A DNA stretch of 35,009 bases from Phosphoribacter sp044220725 (GTDB lineage: Bacteria; Actinomycetota; Actinomycetes; Actinomycetales; Dermatophilaceae). Under the pieces are notes generated by a model. The model saw nothing but the letters and a program-made list of their open reading frames with translations, did no database searches and was not told where the DNA came from. The stretch is taken from positions 1-35,009 of the forward strand of contig JBGAQN010000015.1 of assembly GCA_044220725.1 (NCBI GenBank), read 5' to 3'. This document shows, piece after piece, positions 15,881 through 25,487 of the stretch (within the stretch, counting starts at the first letter, position 1; every line of letters starts with the position of its first letter). The position numbers and the translations under genes were made by a program.

Positions 15881-17823
15881 CACTGCACCACCCAAACGGC
15901 ACCGAGGATGACGACGACGCCGATGAGCATCGTCAGGGCATACGAGCGGGCGAAACCGTTCTGCACCCGGCGCAGTCGCGAGGACGCGCCGCCGACGAGC
16001 GCGGCCAGGCCGCCGGCTGCACCGTCGACGCCACGCTGGTCGAGGAAGACCAGGGCGCGGGTGAGGTGGATGCCCGGACGCATGAACGCCCCTTCGTTGA
16101 CGTGGTCCTGATAGAGATCGGCGCGAGCGGCTCGGGTGAGCAGGCTGCCGACCGGCGCGGTCCGTGGCACGGCGTCGCGCCAGTAACGCATCCAGGCCAG
16201 GCCCACGCCGACTGCCACGACCACCAAGGTGATGGCCATGAGCGGAATTGCCGGAATGACGGGGTGGTGTTCCTCGCCGTGTCCACCGACCACTGGCTCA
16301 AGCCAGTGCAGGATGCCGTTGGTCGGGCCGAGGATGAGGCCGAGGAGGGCCGACCCGACGGCCAAGACGATCATGGGGATGGTCATCGTTCGCGGCGACT
16401 CGTGCGGATGAGCACCCTTGGGCCAACGTTTCTGGCCGTGGAAGGTCATGAAGAACAGCCGCGACATGTAGAACGCGGTAATCCCCGCACCGATGAGCGT
16501 GGCCATCCCGAAGACCCAGGGCCGCCACCCCTCGCCGACGAAGGCAGCCTCGATGATCTTGTCCTTACTCCAGAAACCGGCGAACGGCGGAACACCGAGG
16601 ATCGCCAACCAGCCCAGGCCGAAGGTCACCCAGGTGATCTTCATGACCCCGGACAGGTTGCCGAAGCCGCGCATGTCGACCTTGTCGTTCATGCCATGCA
16701 TGACCGATCCGGCCCCGAGGAACATCCCGGCCTTGAAGAAGCCGTGGGTGAGCAGGTGGAAGATCGCGAAGGCATAGCCGACCGGGCCAAGGCCGGCCGC
16801 GAGCATCATGTAGCCGATCTGGCTCATCGTCGAGGCTGCGAGCGCCTTCTTGATGTCGTCCTTGGCGCATCCGACGATCGCCCCGTAGGTGAGGGTGATC
16901 GCGCCGACGATGACGACGGCTAGTTGGGCGTTGGGCGCCGCGTCGAAGATCGCGTGACTGCGGACCACGAGGTAGACACCGGCGGTAACCATCGTCGCCG
17001 CGTGGATGAGAGCCGACACGGGGGTCGGACCGGCCATCGCATCGCCGAGCCAGCTCTGCAGTGGGAACTGCGCCGACTTTCCGCACGCCGCCAACAACAA
17101 GAAGAGCCCGATGACCGTGAGCGCGCCCTGGTTGGCGTTGGCCACGCCGGCGTTGACGCTCTGGAAGTCGACGGCCCCGAACTGCCAGAACATCGCCATG
17201 ATGGCCAGACCCATCCCAAGATCGCCGACTCGGTTGGCCACGAACGCCTTGTTGGCCGCGCTGGCGTAGGGCGGGTTCCAGTTCCAGAAACCGATGAGCA
17301 GATAGGAGGCCAGCCCGACGCCTTCCCACCCGACGTACAGCAACAGGTAGGAGTCGGCGAGGACGAGCAACAGCATCGCTGCGACGAAGAGGTTGAGGTA
17401 GGCGAAGAACCGCCGCTTATCCGGGTCGTGCTCCATGTAGCCAAGGGAGTAAACATGAATGAGCGACCCGACGAATGTGACCAAGAGGACAAAGGCCAGC
17501 GACAGCGGGTCCAGGAGCATCCCCGCCTCGAGCTGGAACTGCCCCGCGGGCACCCACGAGAACAGGTGCAGCGAACGGGCTCGGTCGTCGGCGGCATACC
17601 CGAGGAGGTTGAGGAAGACGAGGAACCCGACGAGGAACGCGGCCCAGGACATGGCGGTCGCGAACAGCGGACCCCAGGAATCGGTGCGGCGCCCACCCAA
17701 CAGGAGCACCGCGGCACCGAGCAGCGGCAGGGCCACAAGCAGCCAGCCGTATGCCGCGATACCGGTGGCCGGGTGCGCCGCGGCGACCGCCGAGTCGGCG
17801 AGCGGGACGAGATACGAACTCAC
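15880..17823 (-). CDS. nuoL: NADH-quinone oxidoreductase subunit L
   Basis: NuoL is the distal antiporter-like subunit of complex I and carries the long lateral helix. The product is 647 residues with about 16 hydrophobic segments. The core motifs are LVTFVGSLIHVYSLGYM, LYVGWEGVGLASYLLIGFW, KSAQFPLQSWLGDAMAGPTP and SALIHAATMVTAGVYL, then DDIKKALAASTMSQIGYMM. The GTG start has AAGGGAG upstream and sits 12 bp after the nuoK stop, one of the few real gaps in the operon. The C-terminal region between the last two membrane segments is polar, as usual. Confidence 0.97.
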   Translation of the reverse strand: MSSYLVPLADSAVAAAHPATGIAAYGWLLVALPLLGAAVLLLGGRRTDSWGPLFATAMSWAAFLVGFLVFLNLLGYAADDRARSLHLFSWVPAGQFQLEAGMLLDPLSLAFVLLVTFVGSLIHVYSLGYMEHDPDKRRFFAYLNLFVAAMLLLVLADSYLLLYVGWEGVGLASYLLIGFWNWNPPYASAANKAFVANRVGDLGMGLAIMAMFWQFGAVDFQSVNAGVANANQGALTVIGLFLLLAACGKSAQFPLQSWLGDAMAGPTPVSALIHAATMVTAGVYLVVRSHAIFDAAPNAQLAVVIVGAITLTYGAIVGCAKDDIKKALAASTMSQIGYMMLAAGLGPVGYAFAIFHLLTHGFFKAGMFLGAGSVMHGMNDKVDMRGFGNLSGVMKITWVTFGLGWLAILGVPPFAGFWSKDKIIEAAFVGEGWRPWVFGMATLIGAGITAFYMSRLFFMTFHGQKRWPKGAHPHESPRTMTIPMIVLAVGSALLGLILGPTNGILHWLEPVVGGHGEEHHPVIPAIPLMAITLVVVAVGVGLAWMRYWRDAVPRTAPVGSLLTRAARADLYQDHVNEGAFMRPGIHLTRALVFLDQRGVDGAAGGLAALVGGASSRLRRVQNGFARSYALTMLIGVVVILGAVWVVQ

Positions 17824-17835
17824 TGCCGGTCTCCC

Positions 17836-18135
17836 TTACAGCTTCAGCAGGTTGGCGTCGTCGACCGAGGCCGACCGGCGGGCACGGAAGATGGCCATGA
17901 TGATCGCCAAACCGACGACCACCTCGGCTGCCGCGACGACCATGACGAACAGGGCGATGACCTGACCGTCGAGGTTGCCGTGGATCCTCGAAAACGTGAC
18001 GAACGCGAGGTTGGCCGCGTTGAGCATCAACTCGATGCCCATGAAGATGATGATCGCGTTGCGACGAATCAGCACGCTGGCCGCTCCGATCGTGAAGAGC
18101 AGGACAGACAGGTAGATGTAGTTGATGAGATTCAC
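17836..18135 (-). CDS. nuoK: NADH-quinone oxidoreductase subunit K
   Basis: NuoK is a three-helix membrane subunit of complex I and the homologue of MrpC of Na+/H+ antiporters. At 99 residues it has the normal length. The two conserved membrane glutamates are visible in FMGIELMLNAANLAFV and VVAAAEVVVGLAI, both part of the proton path. The start is GTG 18135, overlapping the nuoJ stop by four bases (GTGA). Its stop (TAA) is one of only two non-TGA stops in the operon, the other being nuoN. Confidence 0.96.
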   Translation of the reverse strand: MNLINYIYLSVLLFTIGAASVLIRRNAIIIFMGIELMLNAANLAFVTFSRIHGNLDGQVIALFVMVVAAAEVVVGLAIIMAIFRARRSASVDDANLLKL

Positions 18136-18893
18136 CGTGACCTCCCCTCCTCGATCTCGGCGGTGGCCTCCGCGGCGGCACCGTCGTCCGGTTCGACGAT
18201 CTGTTCACGGGCCACGAGCACGCGCGAAACCGACAGCGGACTGGGTGTGCCATCGGGCAATAGGGCGGGGGTGTCCACCGCATTGGACCGGGCGTAAACC
18301 CCTGGAGCCGGCAGACCAGCGACGAGAACGTTGTCCTTGACCCGACGGGCAGCCAGCTCACGCTGGGTGGTCTTGGGGACCAACCGCTCCCGGTGGGCCA
18401 GCACCATCGCACCGACCGCAGCCGTGATGAGCAGCGCCGAGGTCACCTCGAAGACCCACACGTACTTGCCGAAGATGAGTTCGGCAAGCCCACTGACATT
18501 GCCAGTCTCGGCGTTGATCCGGTCTAGGCCGGCAGCATCGGGGAGAGTGAACGACCCGACGGCCAGCACCATGACCGCAGCCAGCCCGAGCGCGACGACC
18601 AGCGAGGCGACCTTGTGTCCGCGGATCGTCTCGGCCAGGGAATCTGAAGCATCGACGCCGACGAGCATGAGGACGAACAGGAAGATCATCATCACCGCAC
18701 CGGTGTAGACGAAGACCTGGACAATCCCGAGGAACTCCGCCTGCGAGGCCAGGTAGAGCACGCCGAGGTTGACCATGACGAACGCCATGCACAACGCGGC
18801 GTGGACTGCCTTGCGAGCCAGGAGCAGACCGAGTGCGCCCAACACCATGAGGGGAGCGAGCAACCAGAACAGCCAGGCCTCTGCGTAGCTCAT
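18132..18893 (-). CDS. nuoJ: NADH-quinone oxidoreductase subunit J
   Basis: NuoJ is a five-helix membrane subunit next to the quinone chamber of complex I. The helices run through about residue 170, with AALCMAFVMVNLGVLYLA and FVYTGAVMMIFLFVLMLVG as the recognisable family segments, including the pi-bulge tyrosine region. At 253 residues it is longer than the roughly 185 of the E. coli protein. The excess is a hydrophilic tail of about 80 residues containing an Arg/Lys stretch and an acidic Ala/Glu-rich end, common in actinobacteria. ATG 18893 overlaps the nuoI stop; the longer open frame upstream lies inside nuoI and is a shadow. Confidence 0.96.
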   Translation of the reverse strand: MSYAEAWLFWLLAPLMVLGALGLLLARKAVHAALCMAFVMVNLGVLYLASQAEFLGIVQVFVYTGAVMMIFLFVLMLVGVDASDSLAETIRGHKVASLVVALGLAAVMVLAVGSFTLPDAAGLDRINAETGNVSGLAELIFGKYVWVFEVTSALLITAAVGAMVLAHRERLVPKTTQRELAARRVKDNVLVAGLPAPGVYARSNAVDTPALLPDGTPSPLSVSRVLVAREQIVEPDDGAAAEATAEIEEGRSR

Positions 18894-19618
18894 CGCGAGG
18901 CACCTCCCTCGGCGGTCATCTCGTCGGCTGCAGTGGCCTCGTCGGTCTGCTCCGCCTGGGCCTTCGCCCACGCCCGCTGACCGTCTGTGGCCTCGGCGAC
19001 CTTGCCCTGGTAGTAGTCCCGCTCCTCCATGCCCTCGGCCATGGGGTGTGGGGCCGTCAGCATTCCCTGCTGCAGCGGTGCCAGGAGCTGCTCCTTGGTG
19101 AAGATGAGGTCGGCGCGGTTGTTGTCGGCCAACTCGTAGAAGTTCGTCATCGTCAGTGCCCGCGTCGGGCAGGCCTCGATGCACAGACCGCAGAAGATGC
19201 ACCGCAGGTAGTTGATCTGGTAGACGCGCCCATATCGTTCACCTGGCGAGAAACGCCCGGTGCCGCCCTCCTCGGCTGGCGTGTCGTCGTTGTCCGCGCC
19301 TTCGACGAGGATCGCGTCGGCGGGGCACGCCCACGCGCACAATTCGCACCCGACGCACTTCTCTAGCCCGTCCGGGTGCCGGTTGAGTTGGTGGCGGCCG
19401 TGGTAGCGGGGCGCCGTTGGGTTCTTGACCTCGGGGTATTCCTCGGTCAGCACCTTGCGGAACATCGTCGCCCAGGTGACCCCAAAGCCACCGACCGAGG
19501 CGGGCAGTGCCTCACCCAGCCAGCCGGCGCGTGGGGCCGGCTCGTCGGCCCGCGCGTGTTGGGTCGAGGGCAACGCAGCCCCAGAGCGCTCCGGCTGGGC
19601 CGGCAGGTTGTCAGCCAC
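18890..19618 (-). CDS. nuoI: NADH-quinone oxidoreductase subunit I, two-[4Fe-4S] ferredoxin-like
   Basis: NuoI carries clusters N6a and N6b, which lead electrons to the terminal N2 centre. The ligands are Cys88, 91, 94 in CVGCELC with Cys98, and Cys140, 143, 146 in CIFCGLC with Cys150. The 242-residue protein has extra N-terminal (about 40 residues, Pro/Ala-rich) and C-terminal (about 60 residues, Gln/Glu/Ala-rich) extensions around the core. Start choice: GTG 19618, reading MADNLP, overlaps the end of nuoH by 8 bp. The frame is open much further upstream, but only as a shadow of nuoH. Confidence 0.95.
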   Translation of the reverse strand: MADNLPAQPERSGAALPSTQHARADEPAPRAGWLGEALPASVGGFGVTWATMFRKVLTEEYPEVKNPTAPRYHGRHQLNRHPDGLEKCVGCELCAWACPADAILVEGADNDDTPAEEGGTGRFSPGERYGRVYQINYLRCIFCGLCIEACPTRALTMTNFYELADNNRADLIFTKEQLLAPLQQGMLTAPHPMAEGMEERDYYQGKVAEATDGQRAWAKAQAEQTDEATAADEMTAEGGASR

Positions 19619-20960
19619 GACTCTCCTCCTTCGCGGTGAGCGTGGACGCCGGAACTGCGGGTATGCCGCGCTCGGGCTCGCGCAGGGTCTGGCCAGGTAG
19701 TGGCGGCACCGGGAACCCGCCGGCGAACGGGTCGATCTCGTCGGGCGGTGCGGGTGCGGCGCCCGGGGCGGGCCCGCGATCGAGGAGGAAGCCCACGGCG
19801 AAGAGCCCGATGAGCACCAGCCCGATGAGAGCGAGCGAAGCCCCCGACAGCCCCCGGCCAGCGATCTCGATGACCGTCGACGTGCCGAACCAGCCGAGCG
19901 CTGCAGCCCGCATGAACGCCACGAGGACCACCCATGCCAGGGTGAGTGGGATGAGCAACTTCCAGCCAAGGCGCATGAACTGGTCGTAGCGCACCCGCGG
20001 GAGTGAACCGCGCAGCCAGACGAAGACGAACATGAACGACCAGACCTTGACGGTGAACCACAGGACGCCCCACCAACCGGTGTTGAAGAAGCCGTCGCCG
20101 ATGGCGGCGATAAACGGGGGTGCCTGCCAGCCACCGAGGAACATCGTCGTTGCCAAGGCCGAGACGCTGAACATGTTGATGTACTCGGCCAAGAAGAACA
20201 TCGCGAAACGCATCGAACCATATTCGGTGTGGAAACCACCGACGATCTCACCTTCGCCTTCGGCCAAGTCGAAGGGCAACCGGTTCGTCTCACCGACCAT
20301 CGTCACGAGATAGACCAGGAATGAGGGCACGGCGGAGATGATGAACCACGTGCTGCGCTGGGCGTCGACAATCGCTGAGGTCGACATCGAGCCGCTCATG
20401 ATGAACACGGCGACGAGCGACAGGCCCATGGCGATCTCGTAGGAGATGACCTGGGCCGACGAGCGCAGCCCACCGAGCAGCGGATAGGTCGAGCCCGACG
20501 ACCATCCGGCCAGCAAAATGCCGTAGACGCCCACGGACGCGACGGCCAAGACCAGCAGCACCGCCACCGGAGCGTCGGTCAGCTGCAACGGGGTGCGGTG
20601 GCCGAACATCCACACCTCGCCGCCCAACGGCATGATCCCGAACGCCACGAAGCACGTCGTGGCGACGATGAGCGGAGCCAGCGTGAAGATGAACTTATCG
20701 GCAGCCGCCGGAGCGTTGTCTTCCTTGAACATCGACTTCATGCCGTCGGCCAGCGTCTGCAACAGACCGAACGGCCCGTTGCGGTTGGGCCCGGGACGCT
20801 GCTGCATCCGGCCGATGACCCGCCGCTCGAACCAGATGACCAGCAGCGTCGAGATGAGCAGGTAGACGAAGATCAACAACGCCTTGACCAGAGACAGCCA
20901 CAGTGGCGTGTCGCTGAAGTCGGCCAACGGCTGCTCGGCGGGAAGCAGGAGCGAGACCAT
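19611..20960 (-). CDS. nuoH: NADH-quinone oxidoreductase subunit H
   Basis: NuoH joins the peripheral and membrane arms of complex I and forms much of the quinone-binding cavity. The 449-residue protein has eight or nine membrane helices. Family motifs are visible: FERRVIGRMQQRPGPNRNGP, ISYEIAMGLSLVAVF, NRLPFDLAEGEGEIVGGFHT and LRGSLPRVRYDQFMRLGWK. It ends in a Pro-rich cytoplasmic tail of roughly 60 residues absent from the 325-residue E. coli protein but usual in actinobacteria. ATG 20960 shares its A with the nuoG stop (TGATG); GTG 20963 is the next alternative. Confidence 0.96.
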   Translation of the reverse strand: MVSLLLPAEQPLADFSDTPLWLSLVKALLIFVYLLISTLLVIWFERRVIGRMQQRPGPNRNGPFGLLQTLADGMKSMFKEDNAPAAADKFIFTLAPLIVATTCFVAFGIMPLGGEVWMFGHRTPLQLTDAPVAVLLVLAVASVGVYGILLAGWSSGSTYPLLGGLRSSAQVISYEIAMGLSLVAVFIMSGSMSTSAIVDAQRSTWFIISAVPSFLVYLVTMVGETNRLPFDLAEGEGEIVGGFHTEYGSMRFAMFFLAEYINMFSVSALATTMFLGGWQAPPFIAAIGDGFFNTGWWGVLWFTVKVWSFMFVFVWLRGSLPRVRYDQFMRLGWKLLIPLTLAWVVLVAFMRAAALGWFGTSTVIEIAGRGLSGASLALIGLVLIGLFAVGFLLDRGPAPGAAPAPPDEIDPFAGGFPVPPLPGQTLREPERGIPAVPASTLTAKEESRG

Positions 20961-23398
20961 CACCGGGCACCTCCCTTCGACACCGTGACTCGGGCGCCGG
21001 CGTCGACCCCGAGCGAAGAGCGGACTGCACACCCGGCTGAGTTCGTGGGCAACCACACAACGCCCTCGACGAGGTCGGCTGTCACCAGCACTGGCACAGA
21101 GACCGAACCGGTAGCGCTGGAAACGGTGACCAGGTCGCCATCGACCACCGCAAGCCGCTGGGCCAGCGCCGAACCGACCCGGGCCACCGTTGCCCGCGCG
21201 GTGCCGGCCAGGAACGGCTCGCCGTCCTGCATGCGCCCACGGTCAAGAAGGAGGGGCCACGTCGCCAACACGACGTCGCCGTCGCCTGCCCCGTATGCCG
21301 CCCCGGCACCAGTCGTTGCGCCGCTCGCCATTGCGCGAGCACCGGTCCACGGACCGAGAGCCTCGAACTGATCGTTGATTTGCTCCTGGGTGCGGGTCTC
21401 CAGGAAAAACCCAAGCTCGGCGGCGAGCATGTCCAGCACTCGGTGGTCACTCATCGAGTTGGTCATGAGGGCCGCTTCGAAGGGTCGGACCCGGCCTTCC
21501 CAGTTGACGAAGCTGCCCGCCTTCTCGGCATGCGGGGCAACCGGCAGGACGACGTCGGCGGCGGCCGTCACGGCCGACTCGCGGATCTCGAGGCTGACGA
21601 CGAAAGCCTTGGCCAGCGCATCGGAAGCGTGCGCCAGGGCCAGGTCGCCGGGGTCGACGCCACCGACAACGAGGGCGCCCAGGGCGCCACTGGCAGCAGC
21701 CGAGACGATGCCAGCAGTGTCTCGACCGGGCGCCGTCGGCAGCGAAGCGACCTCCCAGACCGCGGCGACCTCACCGCGGGCCGCGGCGTCGGACACCGGA
21801 CGGCCACCGGGAAGAAGCGCGCCCAGGGCACCCGCCTCAAGCGCGCCCCGCTCACCGGCGCGCCGCGGGATCCAGGCCAGTCGAGCGCCCGTCGAAGCGG
21901 CGAGCGACACGGCCGCAGCCAACGCTCCGGGCGAGGTCGCCAGGCGCTCCCCGACCAGGACGATGCCGCCGCCAGCCAGCGCCGACGCGACCGTCGGGTC
22001 GGCCAGGGCGGCCGCCTCGGCTCCCGGGGCGGCAGGCACGAGCGTCCCGGAGAGCTTCTCCAGGCCGCGGGTGGCGAAGGGGGCCACGGCATACACGACG
22101 GTCTTGGCCTTGCGGACCGCGCGCCGCAGCCGCAGGAAGACGATCGGCGACTCTTCCTCCGGCTCGAAACCGGCGAGGACGACGGCCTTGGCGGACGCAA
22201 GGTCGGCATAGGTGACCGCGCCCCCGCCCGGGCCCGTGGCGACCACGTGCTCGGCGAGGAACGCCACCTCGGCCGGCGAGTGCGGCCGAGCACGGAAGTC
22301 GATGTCGTTGGTGCCCAAGGCGATTCGCGCAAACTTGCCGTAGGCGTAGGCGTCTTCGGCGGACACCCGGCCACCGACGAGCACGCCGACACCGGAGGCC
22401 GCCTGCAGCCCCGCGGCAGCTGCGGCGAGGGCCTCGGGCCAGCCGACGGCCCGCATCGACCCGTCCGGCTGGCGCACCAGGGGCAACTCGAGCCGGTCGG
22501 GCAGGGTCGCGGACTGGAACGCCCAGCGGCCCTTGTCGCACGACCACTCGCCGTTGACCTCGGGGTCATCGATGGCCATCCGACGCAGCACGACGCCGCG
22601 GCGGTGATCGGTGCGGATTGCGCACCCGGAGGCGCAGTGCTCGCAGGTGCTCGGTGTCGAGACCAGGTCGAAGGGGCGCGACCGGAACCGATAGCGCGCG
22701 CCGGTCAACGCTCCCACCGGGCAGATCTGCACAGTGTTACCGGAGAAGTAGGACTCGAACGGGTCCTCTTCATAGATGCCGATCTGCTGCATCGCCCCGC
22801 GCTCGACGAGGTTGATGAACGGGTCACCTGCGACCTGGTCGGAGAAGCGGGTGCACCGCTGGCACAGGACGCACCGCTCGCGGTCGAGCAGGACCTGGGT
22901 CGAGATGTTGACCGGCTTGGTGAACGTGCGCTTGACGTCGGCGAACCGGGTCTGGGCACGCCCGTTGGACATGGCCTGGTTCTGCAGGGGACACTCGCCA
23001 CCCTTGTCGCAGACCGGGCAGTCCAGCGGGTGGTTGATGAGCAGGAACTCCATCACGCCCTGCTGGGCCTTGTCGGCGACCGGCGAGGTGTGCTGGGTGT
23101 TGACGACCATGCCCGGGCTCACCGTCATGGTGCACGACGCCTGAGGTTTGGGGAATGGCGCCAGAGTGCCGTCGGGGCGTGGCGCCGCGACGTCGACGAG
23201 GCATTGGCGGCACGCGCCGACCGGGTCGAGGCCCGGGTGGTCGCAGAACCGCGGGATCTCGATGCCCGCCTGTTCGGCGGCGCGGATGATGAGTGTGCCC
23301 TTGGGCACGCTCACCGACACGCCGTCGATGGTGAGGGACACCGCGTCCGGCGGGGGGGCCTGGCCGGGGGCAGGCGAGGAGCTGGTCGGGACGGTCAT
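20960..23398 (-). CDS. nuoG: NADH-quinone oxidoreductase subunit G, iron-sulfur
   Basis: NuoG is the large iron-sulfur subunit of the complex I peripheral arm, 812 residues here. N-terminal ligands for [2Fe-2S] N1b are in RFCDHPGLDPVGACRQC. N5 follows in HPLDCPVCDKGGEC with its histidine, and N4 in CVLCQRC with CPVGALTG. The molybdopterin-oxidoreductase-like domain then begins with CEHCASGC and the distant Cys in NGEWSCDKGRW, which is the off-path N7 cluster found only in some bacteria. The remaining part, very rich in Ala, Gly and Val, is degenerate and binds no pterin. ATG 23398 overlaps the nuoF stop. Confidence 0.97.
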   Translation of the reverse strand: MTVPTSSSPAPGQAPPPDAVSLTIDGVSVSVPKGTLIIRAAEQAGIEIPRFCDHPGLDPVGACRQCLVDVAAPRPDGTLAPFPKPQASCTMTVSPGMVVNTQHTSPVADKAQQGVMEFLLINHPLDCPVCDKGGECPLQNQAMSNGRAQTRFADVKRTFTKPVNISTQVLLDRERCVLCQRCTRFSDQVAGDPFINLVERGAMQQIGIYEEDPFESYFSGNTVQICPVGALTGARYRFRSRPFDLVSTPSTCEHCASGCAIRTDHRRGVVLRRMAIDDPEVNGEWSCDKGRWAFQSATLPDRLELPLVRQPDGSMRAVGWPEALAAAAAGLQAASGVGVLVGGRVSAEDAYAYGKFARIALGTNDIDFRARPHSPAEVAFLAEHVVATGPGGGAVTYADLASAKAVVLAGFEPEEESPIVFLRLRRAVRKAKTVVYAVAPFATRGLEKLSGTLVPAAPGAEAAALADPTVASALAGGGIVLVGERLATSPGALAAAVSLAASTGARLAWIPRRAGERGALEAGALGALLPGGRPVSDAAARGEVAAVWEVASLPTAPGRDTAGIVSAAASGALGALVVGGVDPGDLALAHASDALAKAFVVSLEIRESAVTAAADVVLPVAPHAEKAGSFVNWEGRVRPFEAALMTNSMSDHRVLDMLAAELGFFLETRTQEQINDQFEALGPWTGARAMASGATTGAGAAYGAGDGDVVLATWPLLLDRGRMQDGEPFLAGTARATVARVGSALAQRLAVVDGDLVTVSSATGSVSVPVLVTADLVEGVVWLPTNSAGCAVRSSLGVDAGARVTVSKGGAR

Positions 23399-24711
23399 GC
23401 CTTCGCGGCCTCCTTGACCTCGAAAAGGACCGACTTCTGTGGCGGGAACAACTCGGCGGCCGGGGTGTGCATGCCGGCCTCGAACTCGGAACGGAAGTAG
23501 GCGATCGCCGAGGTGATCGGGCTGGTCGCTGCGTCCCCAAGCGCGCAGAATGAACGCCCAAGGATGTTGTCGCAGATGTCGTCGAGCTTCTCGATGTCAC
23601 CGGCCTGTCCTTGGCCATGCTCGAGCCGCTCCATGATCTGGCGCAGCCACCAGGTGCCTTCGCGACACGGAGTGCACTTGCCGCAGGATTCGTGGGCATA
23701 GAACTCGGTCCATCGAGCCACGGCGCGAACCACCGAGACGGTCTCGTCGAACACCTGCAGAGCCCGGGTGCCGAGCATGGACCCCGCGGCGGCCACGGAG
23801 TCGAAGTCCAGGGGGATGTCAAGGTGGGCGTCAGTGAAGATCGGCGTCGACGAGCCACCGGGAGTCCAGAACTTCAACTGGTGACCCTTGCGCATCCCGC
23901 CGGCGAGCTCGATGAGCTCACGCATGGTGATGCCGAGTGGAGCCTCGAACTGGCCCGGGTTGGCGACGTGCCCGGAGAGACTGAAGATCCCGAAGCCGGT
24001 GGACTTCTCCGTGCCCATCGAGGTGAACCACGAGGCACCGTTGGCGACGATCCCGGGGACCGAGGCGATGGTTTCGACGTTGTTCACCGAGGTTGGCCGG
24101 GCATACAGGCCTGCGGCCCCGGGGAACGGGGGCTTGAGCCGGGGCTGACCGCGACGCCCTTCCAAAGAGTCCAGCAGCGCGGTCTCCTCACCGCAGATGT
24201 AGGCGCCGGCACCCGCATGCGGGGTCACCCGCAACGTCACGCCCGAGCCGAACACGTCAGCACCGAGATAGCCCGCAGCGGTGGCCTCCTCGACCGCACG
24301 CAACAGCCGGCGATACACGTGCACGACCTCGCCCCGCAGGTAGATGAAGGCGTGGTCAGAACCCATGGCGTACTGGCTGATCGCCGCCCCCTCGATGAGG
24401 GCGTGGGGGTTGGCCATCATCAGTGGGATGTCCTTGCACGTGCCCGGCTCGGACTCGTCGGCATTGACGACGAGATAGCGCGGACCCCCGTCAGGCGGGG
24501 CCATGAACGACCATTTCATCCCAGCGGGGAAGCCCGCGCCACCGCGCCCGCGGATCGCAGACTCCTTGACCATGGCCAGCACGTCGGCGGAGGGCATCGC
24601 CAGCGCCTTGCGCAGGGCGGCATACCCGCCGGTCTGCTCGTATGCCGCGAGTGTCCAGGACCGCTGGTGGTCCCAATTGGCGGTCAGGACGGGGGTGAGA
24701 GTGGCGCTCAC
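23395..24711 (-). CDS. nuoF: NADH-quinone oxidoreductase subunit F, NADH/FMN-binding
   Basis: NuoF is the electron entry point of complex I: it binds NADH and FMN and holds cluster N3. The 438-residue product contains the nucleotide-binding IRGRGGAGFPAGMKWSF, VNADESEPGTCKD, GAGAYICGEETALLDSLEG and RPTSVNNVET. The [4Fe-4S] ligands are in ESCGKCTPCREG near residue 350, plus the Cys in RSFCALGDAA. GTG 24711 overlaps the nuoE stop (GTGA). Nothing is missing from the catalytic set. Confidence 0.97.
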   Translation of the reverse strand: MSATLTPVLTANWDHQRSWTLAAYEQTGGYAALRKALAMPSADVLAMVKESAIRGRGGAGFPAGMKWSFMAPPDGGPRYLVVNADESEPGTCKDIPLMMANPHALIEGAAISQYAMGSDHAFIYLRGEVVHVYRRLLRAVEEATAAGYLGADVFGSGVTLRVTPHAGAGAYICGEETALLDSLEGRRGQPRLKPPFPGAAGLYARPTSVNNVETIASVPGIVANGASWFTSMGTEKSTGFGIFSLSGHVANPGQFEAPLGITMRELIELAGGMRKGHQLKFWTPGGSSTPIFTDAHLDIPLDFDSVAAAGSMLGTRALQVFDETVSVVRAVARWTEFYAHESCGKCTPCREGTWWLRQIMERLEHGQGQAGDIEKLDDICDNILGRSFCALGDAATSPITSAIAYFRSEFEAGMHTPAAELFPPQKSVLFEVKEAAKA

Positions 24712-25487
24712 TGGGTGGCCCCCTTGCTCTTGGCGGCTGCCGCTTGGCCAGCCGGCGTGCCAGCGGTCGGCGCCGGGGTCGGCGGCTGCGGGGCAGTCCA
24801 GCCCCGCTCGCGAGCGATCTTCAGGCCCAGGAGAGACGCGGGACCGGCGGCCGGGCCCTCATCGGCGCGTCCGTCGTGGAAGCCTGCGAGCACCCGCGAG
24901 ACCTCCTTGAAGGTGCAGACCTTGTCGGCGCCGCGGGTCGGTCGGACATCCTGGCCGGCCCGAAGCTCATCGGCCAGGCGGATCGTCGAGTCGGGGGTCT
25001 GGTTGTCGAAGAATTCCCAGTTGGCCATGACGACCGGGGCGTAGTCACACGCGGCGTTGCACTCGACCCGCTCCAGGGTGATCTTGCCGTCGGCGGTCGT
25101 CTCGTCGTGGCCGATGCCCAGGTGCTGCGAGACTGCGTCCCAGATCGCGTCGCCGCCCATGATGGCGCAGAGGGTATTAGTGCAAACCCCGATGGTGTAG
25201 TCCCCGTTGGGGTGGCGCTTGTATTGGGTATAGAAGGTCGCAACGCCACTCACCTCTGCGGTGCTCAAATCCAGGACCTCGGCGCAGAACTCGATCCCAC
25301 GGCCGGTGACGTAGCCGTCGACCGACTGAACCAAATGCAGCAACGGCAACAGGGCGGACCGCTTGACCGGGTAGCGGGCGATGACGGCAGCCGCGTCCTC
25401 GTGGAGCGTGGCCAGCACGTCTGCGGCATACGGTGCCTTGCTCGCCGCGCTGACGTGCAGGTGACCGGACGCGTCATGACTGGTCAT
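24708..25487 (-). CDS. nuoE: NADH-quinone oxidoreductase subunit E, [2Fe-2S]
   Basis: NuoE carries the off-path [2Fe-2S] cluster N1a beside the FMN of NuoF. Its thioredoxin-like fold supplies Cys102 and Cys107 (VCTNTLC) and Cys143 and Cys147 (ECNAAC). The N-terminal helical part includes VSGVATFYTQYKRHP. At 259 residues it is clearly longer than the 166 of E. coli. The extra length is a C-terminal segment ending in an Ala/Pro/Lys-rich tail of about 40 residues, probably disordered. ATG 25487 overlaps the nuoD stop by four bases. Confidence 0.96.
   Translation of the reverse strand: MTSHDASGHLHVSAASKAPYAADVLATLHEDAAAVIARYPVKRSALLPLLHLVQSVDGYVTGRGIEFCAEVLDLSTAEVSGVATFYTQYKRHPNGDYTIGVCTNTLCAIMGGDAIWDAVSQHLGIGHDETTADGKITLERVECNAACDYAPVVMANWEFFDNQTPDSTIRLADELRAGQDVRPTRGADKVCTFKEVSRVLAGFHDGRADEGPAAGPASLLGLKIARERGWTAPQPPTPAPTAGTPAGQAAAAKSKGATQ

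Noticed and set aside
21380..23500. 706-codon plus-strand open frame opposite nuoG
   Set aside because: Composition is Arg/Gly/Asp-rich, typical of a shadow frame, and the other strand encodes every NuoG iron-sulfur motif.
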